Assembly: GCA_021927905.1 (NCBI GenBank)
Contig: BLLK01000052.1
Coordinates: 374,501-438,500 of the forward strand
Direction: 5' to 3'
DNA from: Chaetoceros tenuissimus
Taxonomy: Eukaryota > Bacillariophyta > Thalassiosirophyceae > Chaetocerotales > Chaetocerotaceae
DNA length: 64,000 nucleotides
Of this stretch, positions 1 through 9,949 are shown one piece after another. Below the pieces are notes generated by a model. It was not told the DNA's origin, did not search any database, and saw only the letters and a list, made by a program, of their open reading frames with translations. A program made the position numbers and the translations under genes. Numbering within the stretch: position 1 is the stretch's first letter; each line of letters opens with the position of its first letter.

Positions 1-2889
1 TCTTACATGAAGCTTCATATCATCAAATGCTGTAAGACACCAATCCTTATCTTGGCCAAATTTTTCAAACTTTGAAATAAGTTGGAATTCTTTGTCAACG
101 ACTGCTGAAGGGGTAGACGAGGGTACAACAGATACACTTGGAACATTCGAAGGCTGTGCAGAAACACTTGGAGTCTGTGAAGGCTCAAGAGACAAAGAAG
201 GTTGAGTCGAAGGTTCAGAAGAAACACTTGGATTTGTAGACGGCTTCAAAGATACAGTTGGTATATCTGAAGGGATAGAACTTGGTACAGAACTATATTC
301 TGTTTGCTTGTACACTCGCACAATGCCCTCAAAGTATCCTCCTGTGCTTGATGGTTGATATCCTGGAGCTCCAATGATGATTGTATCTCCATTTGCACTC
401 ATTGCTACACTTCTACCAGATTCCTCTCCAGAAGTTTGACCATCTACATCATAAGCTACTTGTTCCCAGAGAGTGTCGCGTGTAGCGTCTTTGTAGTTGA
501 TTTGGAAAAGTTCACCTTGTCCTTGATAATAATGCTGATCACCAAGACCAGTCACATCATTTAGAGGTGATCCAACGAGTAGTCGAATTATGTTGCTTGC
601 ATGATTTGGGTTGTAGGCATCCTTTTCGCTGAGGGCAATGTCATATCCGAAATTATCACCGACATAGTAACTGCCTTCATTGATACCTTCGCCTCGCTCA
701 CCCATTAAGACTTGGCCCAATCTTTGCCATGGAACTTCTGCTGAATCGGTGTATTTTTGAACAGTAACAATACCCTTATCCGCAGCACCTACATCATCAT
801 GATTTCTCGCTCCATAAGCAAATATTGTACCATCATAAGTAATGGCAAGACTAGAGCCCATATCACTGTCGTCCTGTCCTCCGGAGAAAGGTACCAAAGT
901 AGATGAAGATCCAACTTGAAACCAGTAGACCTTGTTGTCTCCAGGAGCACTACAGACGAAGGAAGTTCCATCGCCAGAGATAGCAACTTTCCTCCCAATA
1001 TATGCTCTTGTTGTAATGTCAGCATTTGAGTATTGCTCGTTTACAGCCAAGTCAAAAGTAGGAGTGGAAAGAGAATCAGACGTAAGATCATAAATCTGAA
1101 CATTTCCCACATTAGGAATAGTATTACCATTCAATTCAGCATCAACATATGGAAGTCCTACAGCAAGGTTTGAACCGACGTAATCCAATGATACTTGTAA
1201 TGCTCCAAAGAAATACCCTCCTCCACCAACAGCATCGTTAGAGTAGACAACAGTAGCAGAAATGGACCAGCTGTTTTCTACAAGCTTGAAGATCTTGATT
1301 GTACTTTCAGCAGGTGTGTGGTCAGGACCTCGATTGGGTTTTGTATTTGCAATAGCGAGCGTCTTTCCGTCACCACTCAAAGCAATCTCAACATAAGCAT
1401 CTCTCTCAAAGATTGATCCTTCTCCTTCTTCGTTGATGGTATGGACTGTAGTCGGATTCAATTCGCCATTAGATCCATCTCCAAAGATCTTCACAACATA
1501 CTTGAAGGTATCATCTCCTTCATCATTTGTTGCTAGCAGGATTCCAGCTGTGACAACAACACTACCATCATTGTTACAAACTGTGCGACGGCCAAGACTA
1601 AGATCTATAAGAATAGAGTCTCCTGTGAGAGATGCAATCTCATGGAAACGAGCTTGTCCAATATCTTTGGTATAATTGTCAAAGGTAATATCACTGGAAA
1701 GTTTCCGAATTTGTTCAGTAGTTAATGAAGATTCACCCGCACTACTTTTTTCCAAAATAGTAGAATCGTGATGAACAGAACGATTATCTTTCACATTTAC
1801 AAGCTTCGCAGACCCAGCATCTGTATGATGAACGATGGAATCGTTAGGGGTGCTTCCTTCAAAATCCTTCACTAAAGATGTAGAAGAGGTAGAAAGAGAG
1901 GTCGAACCATGATGAACAGAACGAATATCTTTGACATTTACAAGCTTCGCAGACCCAGCATCTACATGATGAACGATGGAATCGTTAGGGGTGCTTCCTT
2001 CAAGATCCTTCACTACAGAAGCAGCAAAAGAAAAAGCAGCAGCAGCAGCAGAACCATGATCAGTAGTATGAGCATCGTTTCTACCTCCAAGCTTTGCAGA
2101 CCCAGCATCTGTATGATGAAGAACGTTGCGATCGGTAGGGGTGCTTCCTTCAAGATCCTTCACTACAGAAGCAGCAAAAGAAGAAGAAGTAGCAGAACCA
2201 TGATCAGTAGTATGAGCATCGTTTCTACCTCCAAGCTTTGCAGACCCAGCATCTGTATGATGAAGAACGTTGCGATCGGTAGGGGTGCTACCTCCAAGAT
2301 CCTTCACTACAGAAGCAGCAAAAGAAGCAGAAGCAGCAGTAGCAGAACCATGATCAGTAGTATGAGCATCGTTTCTACCTCCAAGCTTTGCAGACCCAGC
2401 ATCTGCGTGATGATGAACGATGGAATCGTTAGGGGTGCTTCCTTCAAGATCCTTCACTACAGAAGCAGCAAAAGAAGAAGAAGCAGCAGAACCATGATTA
2501 GTAGTATGAGCATCGTTTCTACCTCCAAGCTTTGCAGACCCAGCATCTGCGTGATGAAGAACGATGGAATCGTTAGGGGGGCTACCTCCAAGATCCTTCA
2601 CTACAGATGTAGGGAAAGAAGCAGAAGCAGCAGAACCATGATTAGTAGTATGAGCATCGTTTCTACCTCCAAGCTTTGCAGACCCAGCATCTGCGTGATT
2701 AAGAACGTTGCGATCGGTAGGGGATCTTGCGATTTTCTTCATACTTCTTACAGCAGCCATGCCTTCTTTGTAAGTGTTTTCTTCGTCAGAACCTTTTACA
2801 TGGCTCTTACGGAGAGAAATCCCATTTACATGGGTTGTCTTTGCTGATGCAAAGAGAAAGAGGATTACGTTTGCGTTGTTGAATTTCAT
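1..2889 (-). CDS. Secreted beta-propeller/lectin protein with N-terminal tandem repeats (partial, runs off left edge)
   Basis: One reading frame stays open from the ATG at 2889 to base 1, 963 codons without an intron; the 3' end lies outside the window. A signal peptide (MKFNNANVILFLFASA) is followed by about seven imperfect repeats of roughly 45 residues (bases 1790-2720), each with DAGSAKLGGRNDAHTT-like and VVKDLEGSTPNDS-like segments. Next come propeller-like blades with recurring ALSGDGKTLA, YIGRKVAISGDG and MGSSLAITYDG motifs (FG-GAP/Kelch-like), then a Ser/Pro linker (SIPSDIPTVSLKPS), then the start of a beta-trefoil lectin-like domain (DWCLTAF). The order after the repeats matches the paralogue at 17608-21993, but the N-terminal repeats are found only here. 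Probable secreted surface or matrix protein; substrate unknown. Confidence 0.85.
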   Translation of the reverse strand, partial: MKFNNANVILFLFASAKTTHVNGISLRKSHVKGSDEENTYKEGMAAVRSMKKIARSPTDRNVLNHADAGSAKLGGRNDAHTTNHGSAASASFPTSVVKDLGGSPPNDSIVLHHADAGSAKLGGRNDAHTTNHGSAASSSFAASVVKDLEGSTPNDSIVHHHADAGSAKLGGRNDAHTTDHGSATAASASFAASVVKDLGGSTPTDRNVLHHTDAGSAKLGGRNDAHTTDHGSATSSSFAASVVKDLEGSTPTDRNVLHHTDAGSAKLGGRNDAHTTDHGSAAAAAFSFAASVVKDLEGSTPNDSIVHHVDAGSAKLVNVKDIRSVHHGSTSLSTSSTSLVKDFEGSTPNDSIVHHTDAGSAKLVNVKDNRSVHHDSTILEKSSAGESSLTTEQIRKLSSDITFDNYTKDIGQARFHEIASLTGDSILIDLSLGRRTVCNNDGSVVVTAGILLATNDEGDDTFKYVVKIFGDGSNGELNPTTVHTINEEGEGSIFERDAYVEIALSGDGKTLAIANTKPNRGPDHTPAESTIKIFKLVENSWSISATVVYSNDAVGGGGYFFGALQVSLDYVGSNLAVGLPYVDAELNGNTIPNVGNVQIYDLTSDSLSTPTFDLAVNEQYSNADITTRAYIGRKVAISGDGTSFVCSAPGDNKVYWFQVGSSSTLVPFSGGQDDSDMGSSLAITYDGTIFAYGARNHDDVGAADKGIVTVQKYTDSAEVPWQRLGQVLMGERGEGINEGSYYVGDNFGYDIALSEKDAYNPNHASNIIRLLVGSPLNDVTGLGDQHYYQGQGELFQINYKDATRDTLWEQVAYDVDGQTSGEESGRSVAMSANGDTIIIGAPGYQPSSTGGYFEGIVRVYKQTEYSSVPSSIPSDIPTVSLKPSTNPSVSSEPSTQPSLSLEPSQTPSVSAQPSNVPSVSVVPSSTPSAVVDKEFQLISKFEKFGQDKDWCLTAFDDMKLHVR
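1790..2720 (-). repeat. Seven-copy degenerate coding tandem repeat, about 130-155 bp per unit
   Basis: The block containing gcagacccagcatctg recurs near 1808, 1940, 2095, 2235, 2390, 2533 and 2683. Spacing varies by multiples of three because Ala/Ser runs inside the units expand and contract, so the frame is kept. It lies wholly within the N-terminal region of the minus-strand propeller/lectin gene. The antisense frame is also stop-free over most of it, as a by-product of the repeated codons. Confidence 0.85.
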
Positions 2890-4679
2890 TTTGTATAATG
2901 TTACTTTGAGTAAATTATGAGGGTTCAAAGGTTACCATGATTTCGATGAAGAAGGCCCCTATTCGATCATTTCGTAAAGCTTGGCATCTTACCATCACCA
3001 AGAATTTCCTTCAAGGACATATTGGACAAAAATACCTTCCTAAGAAGACAAAATTGAAGATAGCAGATGCTGCAGATGGATCCAGAAGCGAGAAGAAAAT
3101 CAAAGAATGACTTTGGTTTCGGATGATGAGCACCTCTCATATATCATTCGATATTGAACCACAGGAAAATGATGGATGTGCTAGGAATCGTCACAGACAA
3201 AGAACAACTCCTTATATCACTGTTTGCCTGGCTGCTGGTAACGGAAGAACCCCTATCACAGCAGCAGAAACATCCTGTAGGAAAATTCTTTAGTCACGAG
3301 TCATTTTGTAGATGGTAGATGGTAAAGTAATGCAGATGGCAGTGACGTTGAAGTTTGATCTGATTCGGTTCAAGTAAAAAGTGAACAGTGTATGTTTTGA
3401 AAAATTTTCTTTGTTCCAACCCCTTTTTAGTCTAGAAAATCCAACATGAGGAAATCAGAATATCCATGAATATGAATATGTTTATTTCTTGCTCTATAAA
3501 TCAGTTTTTGCTCTCAGCTACTATCTCTGAAGTTTATTCTTTCACGACAAACTTCACACTTTTTTTAAAATGGCTCAAATAAATTCTTGACTACAAAGAA
3601 AGACTTCGTGGCTGCACCTTCTTGCTTACTTGTCGTGCATTTTGATACTCTTGTTTCGTTTGCTCATGAAAAGTACGAGAAGAACGGTGCGTATTCATGA
3701 ATGCATAAACTGATGTCTTATTTGCATAATCGTTCTTCTTCTTAAATATATAGTTTTTAAAATCAAAGTGTTCTTGCACTGCTATTTCTATAATCATTTC
3801 ACAACACAATATAATCTATAAACAGAAGTAGACACTGTCTAAGGTTCTACTATTCAAAGAACTTTTAAAATTTGTTCTTTATCCATAAACATTCATTGCT
3901 ATAAGATTCTTGCTCTATACACTTGAACCATCATGTACTTTTCCTTCTTTTTTTTCAGAGATAATTCTGTCAGCTTCTTCCCGTACAAGTCTCCTGCCTG
4001 AATTTGGAAATGTAGTGTAAATAAAAGACCTTGCTACATTTTTTTAACCTTCTTCCTTGCTTGCTGTATGGCTGTGTTTTTTCTTCGATGATATCTTCTC
4101 TTGGTTTTCTCTGCATGAGAAAAAGAGTGCTTATAGTAGAATCTGCTTTGATGATATTACAGCTAATAGTAGTACAATAGCTCGCATATTGGCTTGTATT
4201 CAGGCAAAATGATTCTGAAAAGAAGCACCCCTATGATGATACATCACAATAATACTATTCAAATGTTTGGCAATATCATATTTTGGCTTATGAATGCATG
4301 GCTGATATTAGACAAACAACATTCCATTTATAGCACCCCTACCACATTCATGAGAATCAAAGAGGCGACGAAGAGCCCCTATCGCAGCCATTCCTGAAGA
4401 GCAGAACAAAATCAGTGGAAATTTCCACAATTTCTCCGCACTTCAAAAGTCTTTTGATTCGACTTCAATCGTGCTGAAATAAGAGTCTTTTAGTTTTTGA
4501 TGATGACAGTTAAAAAAAGATAACGTATTTTGAAGTTCTGACGTTCTGATAGCCAGTCATTTTTGAAAAACAACATGTATGTATTTATTCTGTAAGGTTA
4601 CAATGGATCTATGTAGTTTGTAGATAGTCCAAGTGTCTATTAATTATTTCACACTGTCTTGCAATAATAGATTGTCAGA
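2890..4679. other. Intergenic, 1.8 kb, no supported gene
   Basis: AT-rich spacer between two divergent genes, presumably holding both promoters. A 59-codon basic ORF starts at 2937 (MISMKKAPIRSFRKAW) and other ORFs of about 70 codons lie at 3591-3809 (-) and 4194-4397 (+). None has a recognisable domain or signal peptide. I treat them as chance or relic. Confidence 0.5.
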
Positions 4680-5402
4680 ATGAAGCATTTACATCAACTT
4701 TTATTCGGCATTTGGCTTTCGACTCTTTTGGAAATTTCATGCTTCACTTCTCTCCCCCTATCGTCTAGAAAATCGAAATCTTTAATTGTTCTTCAATCGA
4801 AGAATACTTCCACAGATCCAATAAAAGAAGCAGAAGAAAGCGATGATCCAAATTATTTATATTATAGACCTCAAGCACGAGCAGCACCTCAAGGAGGAGC
4901 ATTTGCATATACAGAACCAAATATTCGACGATCAGCCGAGACATTCAAAATGATTCGTGAAATTGGTGGAGTGGAATGTACAAACGATGTCTACGCTCGA
5001 TCACCATCTAGATTTGAATATTGGTACATTGGGAAACTGGCAAGAACTGATGGAACCGTAGGTCTAAGAGAAGCTGTAGCTAAATGTTGGAACATTATGG
5101 AGGAACATGCTGTAAGATTAAGGCCTGTCGAGTTGGGTAGAGAATTTGGGAATTTAGAAATATGGCTTGCAAATGGTGATACGGAATTGGAAATGAGTCA
5201 GGCAGTTGCTGGTAGCGATGGTGGGTATGGTCTTGATGGACTGAAAAAGATGGAAGCTATGAATCTCAAGAAAATGGAAAAGAACGTCGAAGGAATTGAA
5301 AACGTCAAGATAAAGGAGGTTGGATTCATGTGTGAATATGTAACCAATACAGGTCAAGGCTTTTTCATTGTAAGAGATGACCAAGGAAGAGTTATGCAAT
5401 AG
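4680..5402 (+). CDS. Conserved-looking hypothetical protein, probably plastid-targeted (240 aa)
   Basis: A single-exon frame encodes 240 residues. The N-terminus (MKHLHQLLFGIWLSTLL, then SCFTSLPLSSRKSKS) looks like a diatom bipartite plastid presequence: a hydrophobic signal peptide, a possible cleavage site with Phe just after it, and a basic Ser-rich transit segment. The mature part is soluble and mixed alpha/beta in composition, with a Gly/Arg-rich stretch (YRPQARAAPQGGAFAY), a possible helical block (GLREAVAKCWNIMEEHA) and a C-terminal region ending GFFIVRDDQGRVMQ. I do not recognise the family and assign no function. Plastid targeting is inferred only from the presequence. The start is the first ATG of a clean frame, and the composition looks coding throughout. 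Confidence 0.7.
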   Translation: MKHLHQLLFGIWLSTLLEISCFTSLPLSSRKSKSLIVLQSKNTSTDPIKEAEESDDPNYLYYRPQARAAPQGGAFAYTEPNIRRSAETFKMIREIGGVECTNDVYARSPSRFEYWYIGKLARTDGTVGLREAVAKCWNIMEEHAVRLRPVELGREFGNLEIWLANGDTELEMSQAVAGSDGGYGLDGLKKMEAMNLKKMEKNVEGIENVKIKEVGFMCEYVTNTGQGFFIVRDDQGRVMQ

Positions 5403-6013
5403 ATTTTTGTAGGACGCGATGTGCTTTAGGACTTTCGCTTTGGTTTAGGTCTATGGAAATACATAGATCCTTTTTGTATGGAACTGAATCTGAATAAAAG
5501 TCTAATTTTAGATGGAATCTCTTGGCACAGAGGTCACAGAACGCAAACCAACGCATTTTATAAAAGTATAGCTATATGTGCGTTCTTTTCAGTTGTTGCT
5601 TTTTCATATCTCATAGTTTTGCTCGACAAAAATCCAATCGTGCGAATCAAGCTACGAGGATTCCATCAGAAGAATTATCTCTTCCATCAAGCAAGTTGCA
5701 CATACTCGTAGAAGCTCAAGATATGAACATACATAATAAAGCTTTAAATCATAAATCCTTTTTAGATTTACTCTACAACTTCCCCACGTTTGAAGCTTAA
5801 TTAATGAATATATCCCATCTTTCATGTTGCAATCAAGTGCAAGTCAAATGATTTGCAAAATATCGAAACCAAGGTACAAGAGCAAATATCGTGATGCTGT
5901 AACAAATACCACACATGCTATACAGTTCCTAGAATAACACAATAGGAACACATGTGTGAGAGTCACCAACTCATTCCAAAAATTACATCACGATCCTTTT
6001 ACTCTTTCTATTC
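5403..6013. other. Intergenic; possible gene relic
   Basis: A 77-codon frame at 5478-5711 has one hydrophobic segment (SIAICAFFSVVAFSYLIVLL) after a short basic head, like the N-terminus of a type II membrane protein. An overlapping frame at 5576-5800 then continues in another register. This could be a broken remnant of a membrane enzyme, but no domain is recognisable. The rest is AT-rich. Confidence 0.3.
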
Positions 6014-6259
6014 TCAGCAAGCCATGAAATATCCAAGTGCAAGAGCTCCAACAGCAGCTACAGCCTGTGTTCCATAACTCGAAGAAGAAGAGGTAACTGC
6101 CTCACTAAAGGTTGGTGACATGGCAGGTGCCTTGGAACTGGAAGTAGGTGAAGGAGCTTTGGAACTTGCCATCATGTGCCTTACTCGATGAACTTTGACA
6201 ACTTCCGCAGAAGTACATGCTGCAAGTAAAAGGGATGATGCCAATGATTGAATCTTCAT
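6014..6259 (-). CDS. Small secreted Ser/Pro-rich protein, possibly GPI-anchored (81 aa)
   Basis: An 81-residue protein begins with a clear signal peptide (MKIQSLASSLLLAACTSAE). The middle is Ser/Pro/Ala-rich (SSKAPSPTSSSKAPAMSP) and the C-terminus is a short hydrophobic tail (AVAAVGALALGYFMAC) after small residues. A cleavable signal plus a hydrophobic C-terminus after a Ser/Gly stretch is the usual pattern of GPI-anchored proteins, though a single-pass membrane anchor is also possible. There is no catalytic domain. It is divergent from the gene at 6782, with a palindromic TGACGTCA site between them. Function unknown. Confidence 0.65.
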   Translation of the reverse strand: MKIQSLASSLLLAACTSAEVVKVHRVRHMMASSKAPSPTSSSKAPAMSPTFSEAVTSSSSSYGTQAVAAVGALALGYFMAC

Positions 6260-6781
6260 TTTGTATAGGAATAATAGGTAGTGTATGAAACGTTAGATAT
6301 GAAAAACGTAGTGATGCTGAATGCAAAAAAGTGAATGTATGAATTATGATACTCAGTGCACATATTACTTTTTCAAACGATTGATACTCACTTTGAAAAG
6401 AAGGAAAAGCGTGCGCTTTATTCATTTTCGCAGCTCTTTGTCAGTAACTAATCAGTCAGTGTCCTTGGATTCCGCAGATGACGTCATTCATGGATCTAAA
6501 TATTACTAATATCAAATGTTGACTATTATCAATCACCAAATTTAGCTTTTCTTTAAAAATAGCCAAACATGTGGCTAAAATTGTCTCGACTATTGGAATT
6601 CAAAATCGCCTTTCCACGACGGAGTTGTGTTCACACATCCAAAAGCACTGCCAACATAATACTTTACTTCATTACCCGCGAGAGTCACCTTTACAAAATA
6701 CCACTTTCTCATTTGTAAGCAACACACCATCTTACCGATCACGGAAGCGATCGTATCTCAACTTCAATTTCCTAGTCAACT
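6260..6781. other. Divergent intergenic region (522 bp)
   Basis: Shared upstream region of the genes at 6259 (-) and 6782 (+). It holds the TGACGTCA palindrome at 6479-6486. No convincing coding exon was found. A GTAAGC at 6715 and a CTAG at 6772-6775 could bound a small intron, but the frame upstream of it gives no signal peptide. Confidence 0.5.
6479..6486. promoter_or_regulatory. TGACGTCA palindrome (CRE/bZIP-type site)
   Basis: A perfect 8-bp palindrome lies between two divergent genes, 220 bp upstream of the minus-strand ATG and 296 bp upstream of the plus-strand ATG. In diatoms, TGACGT-type elements are known as CO2/cAMP-responsive elements bound by bZIP factors, described for Phaeodactylum carbonic anhydrase promoters. 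Function here is inference. Confidence 0.4.
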
Positions 6782-8002
6782 ATGTCCTCTGGTATTCCAG
6801 GCTGCAACTGTCCCATCTCCTCCTGTAACGCCAATGGAGAAGGAACCACATCCGGTGCCTGCAAAATTCTATCCGTCTTACCTCCAAGCATCACCCCCTC
6901 CTCCGGAGCAACAACATGTGACGCATTTGAATCATGGAGATTCCGAAAACAATATGCAAAACCTGCACCTCTCCTAAATAAACCAAATGTATACGGTGAT
7001 GTCAAAGGAACTTATTATAACGCAGCACCGATATCCATCCAATGGGGAAAGGGAACCTGTGCAGAAGCCATTGAGGAACAAAATACATGTCCAACTTCTA
7101 CCCTCGACCATGGATCGTTTTATTCCGAGAATGTACAAGAGGGTCAATGTCGTATGATGCTCATTCATGCTCCGATTCATAGTGTGAATTTACACTTTCG
7201 TGTCACTGCCACTTGTCAATCTTGGTACTCTCCTGAAAAAGTTAGTACAGGGTTTGAAGATCAATTGGTAGTGTATGTACAGCAACACAAGGGGGATAAA
7301 GATTTAGCGGAGAATTTATGTGTTCAGGAAAATGTGATTGGAAAAGAGATAAGATTGACGAGTGAGGATTGGGTTTATCCTTCTTTGAACAATGAGGAAC
7401 GTTACATGTGTTATGATGGTGGATATCATAAACATTTGAACAGTAATTGGTTTCTCATGTTGACTAGTTTTGGAAATGAACCTTGTAAAGGGCCTGGAGA
7501 GGATACGATTGCTCCTACCAAAAGTCCAACAATGGCACCAACTTCCAGTCCAACCAAAGCACCAACTCCAGTGATGGATGTAGTCGACACTGATGCTCCA
7601 GTCGTTGCTTCTACTTCGGCTCCTGTTCCTGTGCCTACTACTTTTGCACCTGTACCAGTACCAGTTTCAACTACTTTTGCACCAGTACCAGTGCCAACTA
7701 GTCCAACAGACAGTAATACATTCGAAAATGATTCCCTAACTGGAAATCTCAATGGAGCTAACGTTGCTCTTTCATCGACATCATCTACAGGATTGGCGAT
7801 TGGATTATCATGTGCTATACTTGCACTTGTAGCTGTTGTCGCTTTACTTCTTTGGAAAAAGAAAAAGACTGCTTCTGCTGCTGCTGCAACAGCGACTTTG
7901 GCAGCATGTGATGATTTAAAAGAAAATGATGTTTGTATGGATATGCAAGAGGATGGAATTGAAATGGAAGTCGCTCCTCTTCAAGGTGAAGTTGAAATTT
8001 AG
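6782..8002 (+). CDS. Single-pass membrane protein with Cys-containing ectodomain and Pro/Thr stalk (406 aa)
   Basis: Residues 1-240 are Cys-rich and ectodomain-like (GCNCPISSCN at the N-terminus, CQSWYSP, MCYDGGYHKH). A repetitive stalk of APT/VPVPTTFAP units follows at about 245-315, then one hydrophobic helix (GLAIGLSCAILALVAVVALLL), a KKKK stop-transfer signal and a short acidic tail. The layout is that of a type I surface protein, yet no signal peptide precedes the Cys-rich part. A stop codon sits nine bases upstream of the ATG (6773), so the signal peptide is either in an unseen upstream exon, lost, or replaced by the internal helix acting as signal-anchor. I do not recognise the ectodomain. 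Similar PT-stalk proteins are common in diatoms. Confidence 0.7.
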   Translation: MSSGIPGCNCPISSCNANGEGTTSGACKILSVLPPSITPSSGATTCDAFESWRFRKQYAKPAPLLNKPNVYGDVKGTYYNAAPISIQWGKGTCAEAIEEQNTCPTSTLDHGSFYSENVQEGQCRMMLIHAPIHSVNLHFRVTATCQSWYSPEKVSTGFEDQLVVYVQQHKGDKDLAENLCVQENVIGKEIRLTSEDWVYPSLNNEERYMCYDGGYHKHLNSNWFLMLTSFGNEPCKGPGEDTIAPTKSPTMAPTSSPTKAPTPVMDVVDTDAPVVASTSAPVPVPTTFAPVPVPVSTTFAPVPVPTSPTDSNTFENDSLTGNLNGANVALSSTSSTGLAIGLSCAILALVAVVALLLWKKKKTASAAAATATLAACDDLKENDVCMDMQEDGIEMEVAPLQGEVEI

Positions 8003-8424
8003 ATGGATAAAGAGATCATTCATCAGTTTCTGCTTGTTTCGTATTCGAGGTTGGAAATCTAGCATAGGAAAATTTTAAAAAAGTTTGATGTCGTAGGTGA
8101 GCCACAGATAATGCGGTGGCAATGATCCTTGATATTTAGTGAATGCATGTTTATTAAAAATAAAGAAATTTATAGATTTTAGGAAATGCATTATACTTGT
8201 AGAAAAGAAGAAGTCGTCATGAAATTGAATTTTGACTTTTTAAAAATATGAATTTACAGTTTCCCACAAGACGACATAATGCGACTTTTAGATGAAATTT
8301 GAATTATTGACGCGGATTGCTACTTGTCATCAATATATTTTAGTGTGCGTGATTCCAAGCTTTAACTGACTTTTCCCCCAGACATCATTCATTTTGCATT
8401 GAAATTCTTTTTAATGTTTATTCA
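8003..8424. other. Convergent intergenic region (422 bp)
   Basis: 3' flank between two convergent genes. AT-rich; I see no repeat, RNA gene or ORF in it. Confidence 0.5.
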
Positions 8425-9646
8425 TCACTTGATTTTTGATATTTTGGATTCTTTCCCCCCATTATTTCCATTTTTTACGTCTTCTTCGTTTCTACTACGT
8501 TTTCGGTTTTCATCACTTGTTTCATTTTTTTGTTTCTTTTCATTATCCTCTTTTGTATCCGTACAAGTTATTTGATTCCATAAATTTACATAAATACTAC
8601 GTTTGAACTTTCTCATAAAGTAACATCCTTCTTGTCTTGCATCATCCACCAATCTTTTCGAGAATTGTCCATCGTAGAGAATAGGATGCGCTCTTTGTGA
8701 TCCTCTCGATCGTTCATCCCATTTTGCCCACATTAAATTACATTTGACAACATCGGTACTTTGCAATACACCCACCAACGCCATAGCTGTTGGAAAATAA
8801 ACTTCCTAGGAATAAAAAGTCAGCGTTTCATTATTCATCATCTACAATATGCAAATAAATATGAACCTAGCAACTACTCACCTCAGGAGCCCAAACATTC
8901 TTAAACAGTGGAAACAAATCCCGATTTTGCAACTGTTTAGGTATATCCAAAACTTGTTTTGCATGATTTGCAGATAACATACACCAACCGGGTATATTCT
9001 TATATATTACATCATTTGGAACATTCTCAATTTGAAAACAAGCATGTTCATCAAACCTTGTACATCGATTCGAGTCCCGATTGTAAGCATTTACATAACT
9101 TTTACCATGTTGTAGACGATTGCATAATTCATGTAGTGATGTAATGGGTATACAACTTTCTGTTACAAACATGATGTGTGTCGTTCGTTTGTCTTTGAGT
9201 GCATGTTCGATGAGTGATAGCATGGCTTGCACCACTTTGATATCATTCCATGATGGATTATGAGATATCGGTATTAATTTGGACTTGAGCCATGAATTAT
9301 TCGGTATAGCAGATGGTGTTTTCGCATGTACATACATGGATGCAGAATACTGACGATCCGATGATTTCTCTTCATTTTGTTGGTCAAGATATGATTTCCA
9401 GATTTCTTCATGTGATAACGTGGATACAATCACTGCACAGATGCCGACATGGATTGGTGTATCTTTGTGTGTAGTGGACTTTTTTGATACGTTAAAGGAT
9501 TGCTGTATTTGAGTTTTTCTCCATAAGTTTGAAATGCTTTCTTTGAGAGAGGGAATTCTATCATTATTTCTTGATGTGCTGGAAGTTACATTTTCTGTTC
9601 CTGTCGCGGCTTGGAAAGACGCCAACAGAGATCGAAAGTCACTCAT
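8425..9646 (-). CDS. GT14-family (core-2/I-branching type) glycosyltransferase, two exons (381 aa)
   Basis: Exons 9646-8882 and 8805-8425; the 76-bp intron has GTGAGT and CCTAG ends. The splice creates WAPE|EVYFPT, the conserved W-x-x-E-E-x-Y-F-x-T signature of the GT14 'Branch' domain. Other family hallmarks are PSWNDIKVVQAM (about 131-142) and VTESCIPI (about 161-168). GT14 enzymes transfer N-acetylglucosamine, xylose or glucuronic acid onto glycoproteins or glycans in the Golgi; the donor here cannot be told. The first ATG at 9646 gives a soluble N-terminus (MSDFRSLLASFQ) without the usual type II membrane anchor, so an upstream exon may be missing. The C-terminus is highly charged (KKQKNETSDENRKRSR). 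A nucleotide-sugar transporter lies about 300 bp upstream in the same orientation. Confidence 0.82.
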
Positions 9647-9949
9647 CTCTGACAATAGATATTTTTCACTTCAAGAGGAAAATTGAGTTTCTAGATTAGC
9701 ATAGTTCAATACTTGGATTGTGGTCAAATGTCAAAGATATGTTGTTTCAATTTCCTACACAAGAAAAAGTTCAACGCGTCACAAATAATGAGCCGTGTCA
9801 GGTTGGTGTTTTATCGTCATTGGATCATAAATTTCTTTCGTAAAGAATTGAACAACCTTGAAAGCACATTACAAGGCTTGCTTTGTATTTTTAAATGTCC
9901 AAAAACAATTTTAACTTTAATATAATTAAATACTTTCAACTTTCTTTCT
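9647..9949. other. Intergenic (303 bp) upstream of the GT14 gene
   Basis: Short AT-rich gap between the 3' end of the transporter gene and the 5' end of the GT14 gene, both on the minus strand. No specific element is recognised. Confidence 0.4.

Noticed and set aside
1909-2847. A 312-codon plus-strand frame of SKLCRPSICMMK-type repeats
   Set aside because: It is antisense in the same codon register to the N-terminal repeats of the minus-strand propeller/lectin gene, which has a signal peptide and domain structure. The long frame results from repeated codons.
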